Below, piece after piece: positions 11,176 to 19,227 of a stretch of DNA of 64,000 nt (position 1 is its first letter; every line of letters begins with the position of its first letter). This DNA is from Clostridia bacterium (GTDB lineage Bacteria > Bacillota > Clostridia > Oscillospirales > Acutalibacteraceae). Both the position numbers and the translations under genes were made by a program. The DNA lies in contig JAFSIV010000016.1 of NCBI GenBank assembly GCA_017439585.1, positions 1 through 64,000 of the forward strand. The letters run 5' to 3'. The notes under the pieces are model-generated. The model ran no database searches, was not told the origin of the DNA, and saw nothing but the letters and a program-made list of their open reading frames with translations.

Positions 11176-11219
11176 TTTTGAACAACCTATATTATAATGT
11201 TTAGTTCAAAATATGTCAA
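11176..11219 (-). promoter_or_regulatory. consensus promoter with inverted repeat around the -10
   Basis: On the minus strand TTGACA (11219-11214) and TATAAT (11196-11191) have a 17-base spacer, a perfect sigma-A promoter for the nucleotidyltransferase-transporter operon. The eight-base inverted repeat TTTTGAAC (11176-11183) / GTTCAAAA (11204-11211) straddles the -10, a good place for a repressor, possibly the adjacent HTH protein. Confidence 0.75.
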
Positions 11220-11223
11220 GAAA

Positions 11224-11278
11224 AAATCAACATTTTTGTATTTTGCCTCTTGAAAATCACGATATGTTGATTTATAAT
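11224..11278 (+). promoter_or_regulatory. divergent promoter with ten-base inverted repeat
   Basis: TTGAAA (11250-11255) and TATAAT (11273-11278) lie 17 bases apart in front of the HTH-IspD gene. The perfect ten-base arms AAATCAACAT (11224-11233) and ATGTTGATTT (11264-11273) span the -35 and spacer. The spacing suggests looping or two half-site contacts by a dimeric regulator. Confidence 0.7.
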
Positions 11279-11310
11279 ATACATATAACTAATAAAAGGA
11301 AGTATATTTA

Positions 11311-12255
11311 ATGTCAATAGGTTCAAATATTAGAAAAAGGCGATACGAGTTAAGGATGACTCAGCAGGAATTGGCTGACTTAATGGGGTATAAGACCAGA
11401 TCAACAATAGCAAAGATCGAATCGGGTGAAAATGATATATCCCAAAAGAAATTGCAGAAATTAGCCGAAGTGCTGGACACAACAGTCCAAGCTCTTATAA
11501 GCGGCTATTTGAGCGAAAATACGTCTGCCTTGATTAATGCTGCGGACACTTCTGAAAAGAAAAATAAAAATATAGTTGTGATTCTTGCGGGAGGAAAATC
11601 AGGCAGAAATCGTCAGAATATACCTAGTCAGTTTATAAATGTTCAGGGTAAGCCTATTATTGTTTATTGTATGGAGAAATATCAGTCGCATCCTATGATA
11701 GATGACATATTTGTAGTATGCTTGAAGGGTTGGGAAAGTATTGTTAGGGCATATGCTAATGAATACGGTATAACTAAGTTAAAAAGTCTTATTCCGGCGG
11801 GAATCAGTGGTATAGATTCTTTAAAGAAAGCTTTGGACTGTATAAAAAACAGATATAATCAGAATGATTTGATAATTATACAAGAAGCAACTCGTCCAAT
11901 GGTAACTACGGAAACCATATCAAATCTACTTCAAGCTTGCGAAACAAATGATAGTGCCACAATCTGCCATTATATGAATGATTATGTGCAGTTTAATATA
12001 GGTAATAAGCGTGCCCAATATATTGACAGAAACACAACCGTAGCCTTGCAATCTCCCGAAGCACATCGTCTGTTTCTCATGAATAGGGTGTTTGACAAGG
12101 CTCAACGAACGGGGCATACTCTTACCGAAACATGTTGTACTATGCTATTATACAATTTAGGATATGATATTAACTTCATTGAGAGTAGTAATAATAACAT
12201 AAAAATAGTGCGCGAGGAAGATATAGCTACATTTAGCGCACTTATGAATAAATAG
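11311..12255 (+). CDS. XRE-type HTH fused to a degenerate IspD-like domain
   Basis: Residues about 5-62 are a clear XRE helix-turn-helix (MTQQELADLMG, then 'IAKIESGENDISQKKL'). Residues about 86-314 have the IspD/TarI cytidylyltransferase fold: ILAGGKSGRNRQNIPSQF, GKPIIVYCMEKY, EATRPMVTTETI, 'LQSPEAHR' and NNIKIVREEDI. Key positions differ: the catalytic Lys of the IspD 'PKQF' box is Ser (about residue 106), and the late 'TDDA' box reads TETC. It may therefore bind a CDP-compound without making one, acting as a sensor. The gene is divergent from the nucleotidyltransferase/transporter pair and faces the surface-polymer operon. AAAGGAAG precedes the ATG. Confidence 0.85.
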   Translation: MSIGSNIRKRRYELRMTQQELADLMGYKTRSTIAKIESGENDISQKKLQKLAEVLDTTVQALISGYLSENTSALINAADTSEKKNKNIVVILAGGKSGRNRQNIPSQFINVQGKPIIVYCMEKYQSHPMIDDIFVVCLKGWESIVRAYANEYGITKLKSLIPAGISGIDSLKKALDCIKNRYNQNDLIIIQEATRPMVTTETISNLLQACETNDSATICHYMNDYVQFNIGNKRAQYIDRNTTVALQSPEAHRLFLMNRVFDKAQRTGHTLTETCCTMLLYNLGYDINFIESSNNNIKIVREEDIATFSALMNK

Positions 12256-12357
12256 TTATGATAATTAGTGATAAATTAATTCGGATAAAAATTTATAATA
12301 TTAAGTGCTGTCAAAAGCATCTAAAATGTAGTTCACTGAGCGAATGTGCTATATAAT

Positions 12358-12394
12358 AAAAATCTCCCCTTGCTTCATAGCAAGAGGAGATTTT
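12358..12394. terminator. terminator between convergent operons
   Basis: AAAATCTCC plus CTTGC (from 12358) pairs with GCAAG plus GGAGATTTT (to 12394) around a six-base loop. A- and T-runs on both sides suit both the rightward HTH-IspD gene and the leftward polymer operon. Confidence 0.8.
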
Positions 12395-12397
12395 ATG

Positions 12398-12646
12398 TTA
12401 TTCTTCGTCAAAATCAATGTCGTCTTCTACATCTTTCTTTGCATTTTCATCTATGCCAAGTTTGTTTTTAACCTTTTTTCTAACTCTACGTATCATAATA
12501 CCGGCAACTGCACCAACTGCTACTGCAACACCCGCGATAACCTGAATTGTATAGGTCATTACAGAGGGATCAATGTATGCAGAAGCAGAGATTGTAAACA
12601 TCATCATCATACAAATGGAATAATAGATATATTTAATTGTTTTCAT
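12398..12646 (-). CDS. small YIDPS membrane protein
   Basis: This 82-residue protein has a signal peptide or first membrane helix ending S-A-S-A, then YIDPS, then a Gly/Ala/Val-rich second helix (about 40-58), a basic patch RRVRKKVKNK and an acidic tail (DVEDDIDFDEE). As far as I recall, small proteins with an 'A-Y-[IL]-D-P' motif after a leader are often found beside alkaline-phosphatase-fold transferases, as here; their role is not known to me. The ATG at 12646 was chosen for the AAGGATGG site. It is the third gene of the polymer operon. Confidence 0.75.
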   Translation of the reverse strand: MKTIKYIYYSICMMMMFTISASAYIDPSVMTYTIQVIAGVAVAVGAVAGIMIRRVRKKVKNKLGIDENAKKDVEDDIDFDEE

Positions 12647-12707
12647 TTCTTTTACCATCCTTAAAATTTTTATAATATAATTTTTTAATTATTAGGATAC
12701 CTGCTAT

Positions 12708-14603
12708 TTATGACTTTTTATTTGCATTCTTATTTTCATTTTGTTTGTTTTTTAGTTGTGTCAATATATATCTTGCACCAACCTCACCGCTTTTGCCAAA
12801 GTTGGAGATATACTTTTCACGAATAGTGAGTATCTTTTCGGCATATTCGCTTTCGCTTGCCATAAGAAGATCAAGTCTTTCTGCGAGACCATTCATTTTC
12901 TTAGGATCAACTCTGATTCCCACTTGATCTCTCAGACTGAATTCAAGAGGCTCAATACCGAGCTTTGTATATTCAGGGTTATTAATTTTTGGTTTAGTAT
13001 CGATAAAAACCGCAGGTTTAAGGGTTACAAATGAGAACTCGTAGGCAGTGCCTGACCAATCGGTGATAAGCACATCACTATCAAAAATAGAGTTGTTACT
13101 TGTAAAATCAAGCTCGAATTTAAGTCCGTCAGCTTCTCTGCCTGCGTAGCGGGCAACGATACTGTCCATTCTGGGCTTATAGCGCTTAACATATTCAGGA
13201 TGCGGACGAACAACTACCTCGTATCCGTGTCCGAGTAGTTCTTCAATCATACTGTCGATACAGCTATCAAGAATATTATCCGGTTGCCATGAGGGAGCAA
13301 TAAGAATTTTTTTATGCTCTCGCGGTGTTTTATCCATTTTTTGATAGCTTTTATAGAGTTGTTCAAGCTGTCCGTAGCCTGCTGCGATAAGTTTTTTCTC
13401 GGGTAGGTTATAAACTCTTTCAGCCGCTCTAATTTCATCAAACTGGAACTCGCCCACGCAGAAAATAGTATCATAATGATTGAGAGCTGCATTTTGAAGT
13501 ACCATATGAGTACTGAGAGGATAATGGAACATATAAATATATTCAATATCTTTACGCACATAACTACGCTTTAAATGATAATTATTGAGGTCAGGACAGG
13601 TCATAACAACAATGTCCGCGTCCATTTTCATAAGCAGCGTTATAAGTTTATTTCCACCAATATAGTATGGTTTTATTCTCGGCTGCTGTTCGGCAATCTT
13701 AAAAATTTGATCATTAGGGTCATTTGTAACATAATGAATGATCACATTCGATTTTGCTAACAGATAATCAATAACATCTTTATAATATTTATAAAATCCA
13801 CTCTTTTCTGAATAGAAAACGAGATGTTTATTTGCAACCGAAAAGAATTTTTTATAGTCGGCTTTTTCGCGTTTTTTATTCTCAGGGGAAGCTTTGGAAT
13901 CAATATCGTTTATTTCGGCAAGCTCTTTTTTGCTGGCGGCAAGTTCCTCATAGTCTATGTATTTAGACGGCCGGATCATAACATTCAGCAAAGCTTGTTG
14001 GAGAATGCTGAATAAGTTGCTACATATCCAGTATATACCAACACCCAGCGAAACAAATGCACCAAGAAACAGTGATATTGCAATAGAGAAACCATTTGTC
14101 ATCCATTGTTCGCTTTTTTTCTGTTCTCTTTGAAGAGGATTGAGTTTGTTTTGAGCAATTCCGAGAGCGAGTGCTGCAACGCCGGCTCCAATCGGCATAA
14201 GATATGCTAAGCCACCAATATCGGTTGGCATATTAGTGAGCACAGTATCCGCTCCACCCATTGTATTTTTTACTGCACCGATAACACCAATAAGCATAAT
14301 AAGCTGAACAAACATAGGTATAGTGCTTGCGATAGGGTGATAGTGCTCTCTTTTATAAAGTGCTTGTGTTTCTTCAGCAATAGTGTCCTTATCACCGTAG
14401 TATTTAATTTTTAATCTATTAATCTCAGGAGTGAGCTTTACCATTGCGATACCGTTTTTTTGAACCCACATTGAAACAGGAAGCAATATCACTTTTGTTA
14501 ATAGAGTGAATACGATAATAGCAAGCGCATAATTTCCGAGAATATCATAACACAAACGCAGAAGAGCACCAAGGGGAACGCTTATAATGTCTATTATATT
14601 CAT
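12708..14603 (-). CDS. YidC/Oxa1 insertase fused to CDP-glycerol glycerophosphotransferase-like domain
   Basis: The protein has 631 residues. About 1-225 is a YidC/Oxa1 core: five hydrophobic segments, a positive residue in the groove ('TKVILLPVSMW', Lys37 where Gram-positive YidC has Arg), the cytoplasmic hairpin 'LTPEINRLKIKYY' and 'GIYWICSNLFSILQQALLN'. About 255-620 is a TagB/TagF-type glycerophosphotransferase: 'MFHYPLSTHMV', APSWQPDN, VVVRPHPEYVKRY and 'VLITDWSGTAYEF'. Such enzymes use CDP-glycerol or CDP-ribitol to build teichoic acid. The fusion would tether polymerisation to a membrane insertase, or use the YidC part only as an anchor. It lies 17 bases after the sulfatase-fold gene in one operon. 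The open frame is continuous, so an assembly fusion is unlikely. Confidence 0.88.
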   Translation of the reverse strand: MNIIDIISVPLGALLRLCYDILGNYALAIIVFTLLTKVILLPVSMWVQKNGIAMVKLTPEINRLKIKYYGDKDTIAEETQALYKREHYHPIASTIPMFVQLIMLIGVIGAVKNTMGGADTVLTNMPTDIGGLAYLMPIGAGVAALALGIAQNKLNPLQREQKKSEQWMTNGFSIAISLFLGAFVSLGVGIYWICSNLFSILQQALLNVMIRPSKYIDYEELAASKKELAEINDIDSKASPENKKREKADYKKFFSVANKHLVFYSEKSGFYKYYKDVIDYLLAKSNVIIHYVTNDPNDQIFKIAEQQPRIKPYYIGGNKLITLLMKMDADIVVMTCPDLNNYHLKRSYVRKDIEYIYMFHYPLSTHMVLQNAALNHYDTIFCVGEFQFDEIRAAERVYNLPEKKLIAAGYGQLEQLYKSYQKMDKTPREHKKILIAPSWQPDNILDSCIDSMIEELLGHGYEVVVRPHPEYVKRYKPRMDSIVARYAGREADGLKFELDFTSNNSIFDSDVLITDWSGTAYEFSFVTLKPAVFIDTKPKINNPEYTKLGIEPLEFSLRDQVGIRVDPKKMNGLAERLDLLMASESEYAEKILTIREKYISNFGKSGEVGARYILTQLKNKQNENKNANKKS

Positions 14604-14620
14604 AATTTTTTACCTGCCTC

Positions 14621-16369
14621 TTAGCCGTAAAGCTTATTTTCATCCTTTATTTTAAATGATTCCACTAAAATCCAGTTTTCACGCTTATTGCCGCTGCCAA
14701 CAATTTCATATACCTGAACTTTATCATCATTCCAGTCGGTTGTATTCATAATGCATCTGTTGAATACACGTTTAACATCCTTACCTTCAACAACTTCATC
14801 AAGCGGTATGCCGTATTCAGAATAATCTGCGCCGGCCGCTTTGACAATAGTAGCAGGGATATTTGCTGTGCTCACTTGCGCATCAGACCAAACGAGAGGG
14901 GTGTTAGAACTTCCGGAAGGCTTGTAAAATAATCCAATCTGCATAGGAGTAAGTGTTTCGCCTACAAGGGTTCCAGCGTTTCCGTGGTCTGCGGTTATTA
15001 TTATAGTAGCATTTTCATATATGCCGAGCTCTTTCATACGGTCAAAGGTTTTATAAAGGATATTAAAACCGCCCATAGTAGCCTCTTCAACCGTTGTTGT
15101 GCCACCGGGCATCTCTCCGGCTTCATTCATATAATACGGTGGATGCGAGCCATAAAAATGATAAAACTTAAAGCTGGGTTTTTCGCGATTTGCAGTTGCA
15201 TTTTGGAAAATTCCGGTATAAGCGCTTTGGTAATTTGTATAAGCAGCGCTACCTGTGGATTTAAACACATCAGCATTATAATAGTTTGTATCTGCCCAGA
15301 AATATGGTTTGAGCGCAATAGGAGTATATCTGTATGCAGAAAGATTAATTAATTTTTCAAATAGAGTCGATTTTATAATTTCACCTTTAGCGGTTGAAAG
15401 GTTAGATACATAATCGTATACCTTAGTATCACCGCTGAAAAGATGCGAGAAAGAGGCATAAAGGTCGACTGTATAATCCTGTTCCGATAGTGTTTTTAGT
15501 ATGTTTCTGCCGTCATGCGTCCAAGACTTAGAAAAGAAATCATCTTTATCTACTCGATAAGGCATATCGTTACTTCCGGTAAGCATAACATTTAGAGCGG
15601 GATGCGTTCTGGTGAAATTCGGAATAGCATCTCTATAACCCGTAAATCCATCTAATTTATCAAAAAACTCAGGCTTTTTCTCAATTATCTGCTCAATATA
15701 ATTATAATCCATATAGTCTAGGACAAAAACAAAAATATTATCATTTGCAGAATATTCGTTTATACCTTTTTGAGAGATAAAATATTTATCTGTATTTAGA
15801 GTATCTTTTTCTTGGTAATTTCCAGCAAGGATGCCTATGGTAGGAGCAAGTTGCATAACAACAAGGATTACTGAAATAAAGGTTACCATATTGCGCCAAA
15901 ACTTCTTATGTAAATACATTATAAATAAGATTACAGCAAAAATCGCAAACCAAACAAATAAATTGATTACCATAGTAGTTGTATTAGTTGGCCAATCTAT
16001 TGCTTCACCATTTAGCAGACCGAAATTTTTATTCATAAGAGCAGCTTGCAAATAACCGCATACTGTTGTACCAAAAATAGCGGTAACGATATAATTATAA
16101 ATTTTACCTCTAATCAAAGCTATTAATGCAGAGCCTATTAGGAACACGCCGAATGCTACTATTGCAAGCATCGGCAAAACATCGGTATAACTATAATCAA
16201 GAGATTCTGATGCAAATGCCACCATTTCAAGAGGACCAAAGAAAAGGAATGTAAAACAAGCGGCAAGCATTGCTGCACCCGCGCAAATAAGTCGTTTCCA
16301 ATACGAGCGCTTATCTTTCCATAAATCCTTTAAGTTCTTTTGCATTACACTAAACATTTTATTATTCAA
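14621..16369 (-). CDS. membrane sulfatase-fold phosphoglycerol transferase-like protein
   Basis: The protein has about 582 residues. Around five membrane helices in the first 185 residues are followed by an extracellular alkaline-phosphatase-fold domain as in LTA synthase: 'FVFVLDYMDYN' (first metal Asp), 'NFTRTHPALNVMLTG' (probable nucleophile Thr), 'FYHFYGSHPPYY' and 'IIITADHGNAGTL' (Asp-His metal pair). Such enzymes move phosphoglycerol or similar groups onto surface polymers. The start is uncertain: TTG at 16369 is spaced eight bases from GAGAGGGG, and ATG at 16357 is the alternative. It is first in the operon ahead of the YidC fusion and has a clear promoter. Confidence 0.85.
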   Translation of the reverse strand: MNNKMFSVMQKNLKDLWKDKRSYWKRLICAGAAMLAACFTFLFFGPLEMVAFASESLDYSYTDVLPMLAIVAFGVFLIGSALIALIRGKIYNYIVTAIFGTTVCGYLQAALMNKNFGLLNGEAIDWPTNTTTMVINLFVWFAIFAVILFIMYLHKKFWRNMVTFISVILVVMQLAPTIGILAGNYQEKDTLNTDKYFISQKGINEYSANDNIFVFVLDYMDYNYIEQIIEKKPEFFDKLDGFTGYRDAIPNFTRTHPALNVMLTGSNDMPYRVDKDDFFSKSWTHDGRNILKTLSEQDYTVDLYASFSHLFSGDTKVYDYVSNLSTAKGEIIKSTLFEKLINLSAYRYTPIALKPYFWADTNYYNADVFKSTGSAAYTNYQSAYTGIFQNATANREKPSFKFYHFYGSHPPYYMNEAGEMPGGTTTVEEATMGGFNILYKTFDRMKELGIYENATIIITADHGNAGTLVGETLTPMQIGLFYKPSGSSNTPLVWSDAQVSTANIPATIVKAAGADYSEYGIPLDEVVEGKDVKRVFNRCIMNTTDWNDDKVQVYEIVGSGNKRENWILVESFKIKDENKLYG

Positions 16370-16404
16370 AAACAGAACCCCTCTCAATATAATAATTATA
16401 AATT

Positions 16405-16433
16405 ATTATATCACTATATTTGACATTTTTCAA
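16405..16433 (-). promoter_or_regulatory. promoter of the polymer operon
   Basis: On the minus strand TTGAAA (16433-16428) and TATAAT (16410-16405) have a 17-base spacer, 36 bases before the proposed TTG start of the sulfatase-fold gene. Confidence 0.7.
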
Positions 16434-16538
16434 TACTTTGCGTATTTTTTAAATAATATCGCTAATTTTGTTTTATTATTTACGGATAAATATGTCAGCT
16501 ATTGCCATTATATATAAATCCTCTTATTTTTATAAATA

Positions 16539-18158
16539 TTATTTTGTGAGATAGCTTGATACGGCATAGACTGTTTGACCATTATATTCCAGTCTTGACC
16601 AACCGTTTGTACTAACTCCTGTGCGTGTTAAATACTCGCCGTTTTTGAGGGTATAAACCACTTGGGAATCGGTTACAGACGGTAAAGTTCTTAAATTTGT
16701 TTCACTTTTTGCGGTTACTTGTTCATTCACTGCCTGAAAATCGGTTTTTATTCCGTCATCAACGGGTGGTTTATATGAAAGGTCTGTGGTAAGATAGCTC
16801 GACACTGCATAAACTGTTTGACCGTTGTAAATAAGTCGCGACCAGCCTTTGTTGCTTGTGGCGGTGCGCTGTAATACTGTTCCGTTTTTAAGCACGCCTG
16901 CTATTTGTCCCGAGGTTGTGGGCGAAAGCCTTAAATTTACTTCCTGTTTTGCGGTTACATTATCTTTTGTTGCAGTAAAGGTGTTTCCATCAACAATATC
17001 GGCTGGAGGTTCCGGTTTGGTTTTTAAATCGGTAGTGAGATAACTGGTTATGGCATAAACTATCTGTCCGTTTAAATTCAGTTTTGACCAACCATTTTTT
17101 CCAATACCTGTTCTTTTAATTATTGTTCCGTTTTTAAGTATTGTAACAACATCAAAATTAGTGCCGGCTCCCGACCGCAAATTAACCTCATTCTTAGCTG
17201 TTACATTTTCATTAACATCGGTATATAAAAGTTCTTGCTGGGTTTTTGGCGGTTTTGCTATTATAATTTCTGTGTTATTATCCTTTGGCTTTGCTAACTT
17301 CTTCTCGAAATATGATACTACCATATCGCAATTACCCTCAATACCCGAAACAATACCTTTATTGGTATATTGCCACATATCGTATCTGCCGTCATAATCA
17401 GGCTTTTGGCTTTGAGGATATGGCGGTTTTTTGTATTGAGCTACCCATATTTTATATTTTTGGGCAATTTCTGATGTGTTAAATGCTGTATTATCGGTAA
17501 GGTCAGATATTGAACCGTAAAACATACCGTCATAACCTGATTTTGTTATTACTTTTAAAAAACTGATTGCGTTTTGAGTTCTTTCTTGCGCTGTAAGGTT
17601 ATACATACGACTGTCACTGTTTTTAAAACCCTCACAGTCGTAAACCACAGGATATGATATCTGATAACCTTTTATTGCCGAAACAGTCCAATTTGCTTCT
17701 TCGGTAGCCTCTACTTGATTTATAGCCGTAGAAAAGAAATAAATACCTACAAGTATACCTGATTTTTGCGCTTGTTGTATATTATAGTCGGCATTGCTGT
17801 CGCGGTAGAGTTGACCGTTTTCAGCGCGGTAACCTATGCGGATTATCGCAAAATCTATTCCTGCATTTTTAACCTTTTGCCAATCTATTTTACCTTGCCA
17901 TTTTGAAACATCAATGCCGTTTTGCATTCCTTTTTTTGCTTGTATTTCTGCAAAATCAACCTTAGCGCCATTGTCAAGCTGAATGTTTTCAGTATTTTCA
18001 GGGTCTTTTGTATCATCTTGGTTAGAAATATTAAAATCAGTGTCAGCGGGTAGACTGTTTTCTGGTTCTGTTTTTGTTTTTTCTTTACAGCCAACTATTA
18101 AAAGGAATAATAAAATTACTAAAAATAATGCTGCGATTCTTTTTATATTAAATCTCAT
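16539..18158 (-). CDS. GH25 lysozyme-like lipoprotein with three SH3 repeats
   Basis: The 539-residue product begins with a lipoprotein signal (LIVGC lipobox). A GH25 muramidase domain follows (about 80-285): GIDVSKWQGKIDW, 'IIRIGYRAENG', 'GIYFFSTA', 'PVVYDCEG' (the D-x-E acid pair) and 'MWQYTNKGIVSGIEGN'. It should cut the N-acetylmuramyl beta-1,4 bond of peptidoglycan. Three bacterial SH3 repeats (about 315-385, 400-465 and 475-539) share 'NLR....V...LKNGT...RTG....GWS.L..NGQ.VYA' and probably bind the wall. The ATG at 18158 has AGGAG upstream, better than the earlier in-frame Met. It is probably a tethered cell-wall hydrolase. Confidence 0.93.
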   Translation of the reverse strand: MRFNIKRIAALFLVILLFLLIVGCKEKTKTEPENSLPADTDFNISNQDDTKDPENTENIQLDNGAKVDFAEIQAKKGMQNGIDVSKWQGKIDWQKVKNAGIDFAIIRIGYRAENGQLYRDSNADYNIQQAQKSGILVGIYFFSTAINQVEATEEANWTVSAIKGYQISYPVVYDCEGFKNSDSRMYNLTAQERTQNAISFLKVITKSGYDGMFYGSISDLTDNTAFNTSEIAQKYKIWVAQYKKPPYPQSQKPDYDGRYDMWQYTNKGIVSGIEGNCDMVVSYFEKKLAKPKDNNTEIIIAKPPKTQQELLYTDVNENVTAKNEVNLRSGAGTNFDVVTILKNGTIIKRTGIGKNGWSKLNLNGQIVYAITSYLTTDLKTKPEPPADIVDGNTFTATKDNVTAKQEVNLRLSPTTSGQIAGVLKNGTVLQRTATSNKGWSRLIYNGQTVYAVSSYLTTDLSYKPPVDDGIKTDFQAVNEQVTAKSETNLRTLPSVTDSQVVYTLKNGEYLTRTGVSTNGWSRLEYNGQTVYAVSSYLTK

Positions 18159-18238
18159 TAAGATACTCCTTTTATTTGAAATATCCAAAATATAAACACA
18201 GGTATAAATTCAGAGGGCGATTCAGTATGTTTTTATTT

Positions 18239-18550
18239 TTAAATAAATTTAACCGCTGTGCCGTATGCTATAACCTCGGCGGCACCTTGCATAACAGCCG
18301 AGGAGGCGTATCTAATATTAACAATAGCATCTGCGCCCATAGCTTCTGCTTCTGCAATCATTCTCTTGGTGGCAAGGGCGCGCGCCTCGTTCATCATTTC
18401 GGTATATGATTTAAGTTCTCCGCCAACTAAGGTTTTAAAGCTTTGGGCAATATCTTTGCCTAGATGCTTGGATTGAATAGTGCTACCCTTTACAAGCCCT
18501 AACATTTCAAGCTCTTTTCCGGTAATATAATCGGTATTTACTAATATCAT
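18239..18550 (-). CDS. UPF0145/YbjQ family protein
   Basis: This 103-residue protein has the complete family pattern: N-terminal 'VNTDYITGKELEMLGLVKGSTI', a central helix 'EARALATKRMIAEAEAMGADAIV' and the end 'IAYGTAVKF'. The function is unknown; members form ring-like oligomers and were once predicted to bind heavy metals. The ATG at 18550 follows AAGGTGAG, which favours it over a GTG three codons earlier. It lies just downstream of ktrA, so it may be read with the potassium genes. Confidence 0.9.
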   Translation of the reverse strand: MILVNTDYITGKELEMLGLVKGSTIQSKHLGKDIAQSFKTLVGGELKSYTEMMNEARALATKRMIAEAEAMGADAIVNIRYASSAVMQGAAEVIAYGTAVKFI

Positions 18551-18565
18551 TTTTCTCACCTTTTC

Positions 18566-19216
18566 TTATTTTAATTTTTGCAATTTAGAGGTGTTTGCAA
18601 TAACTATAAGCTCCATTTCTTTTTCAAGGGGGAGAGCAGGGTCGATGGTTGTGGTTATTTCATCACCCTTTTTAACAGCAACCACATTAATAGAATATTT
18701 TTTGCGTAAGCTTAATTCGATTAAGGTTTTTCCAACCCATTCATCCTTTATATTGATTTCTACCATAGAAACATCGTCAGATAACTCTATCATTTCGGAA
18801 AATCCTGATGTGATTAAATTTTTTGCAAGGCGCGTTCCCGATTCTTTTTCGGGGAAAATCACCTTGTCGGCACCGACGCGACTAAAAATCTTTTGGTGCA
18901 TCTCATTACCACATTTAACTATAACGGTTTCAACACCTGCCTCTTTGCAAAGAGTTACCGCCATAACACTAGCTTCAAGATTGCTAGCCATTGCAATTAT
19001 TACAACATCAATGTTTGAAATACCGAGTCGCTTAATTGTTTCAGGCTCGGTGATATCGGCGCATTTGCAGACCGGTATGGTTTCAATAGCGTTATTAACA
19101 TTGTTTTGGTCAATATCAACCGCTAAAACCTCAGCTCCGTTGTTTATAAGCTCTTCTGCAACTGCTCTTCCGTATCTGCCAAGACCTAAAACTGCATAAG
19201 ATTTGTTAATACCCAT
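18566..19216 (-). CDS. ktrA: potassium uptake regulatory subunit KtrA/TrkA
   Basis: At 216 residues this is the cytosolic gating ring of a Ktr/Trk system. The RCK-N Rossmann domain starts 'YAVLGLGRYGRAVAEELI' with the nucleotide loop GxGxxG and the acidic residue at the end of strand 2 (VDIDQ). The RCK-C (TrkA_C) domain spans about 140-216 ('INIKDEWVGKTLIEL'), where c-di-AMP binds in relatives. It lies 11 bases downstream of the channel subunit gene. Confidence 0.93.
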   Translation of the reverse strand: MGINKSYAVLGLGRYGRAVAEELINNGAEVLAVDIDQNNVNNAIETIPVCKCADITEPETIKRLGISNIDVVIIAMASNLEASVMAVTLCKEAGVETVIVKCGNEMHQKIFSRVGADKVIFPEKESGTRLAKNLITSGFSEMIELSDDVSMVEINIKDEWVGKTLIELSLRKKYSINVVAVKKGDEITTTIDPALPLEKEMELIVIANTSKLQKLK

Positions 19217-19227
19217 AATAAATCACC

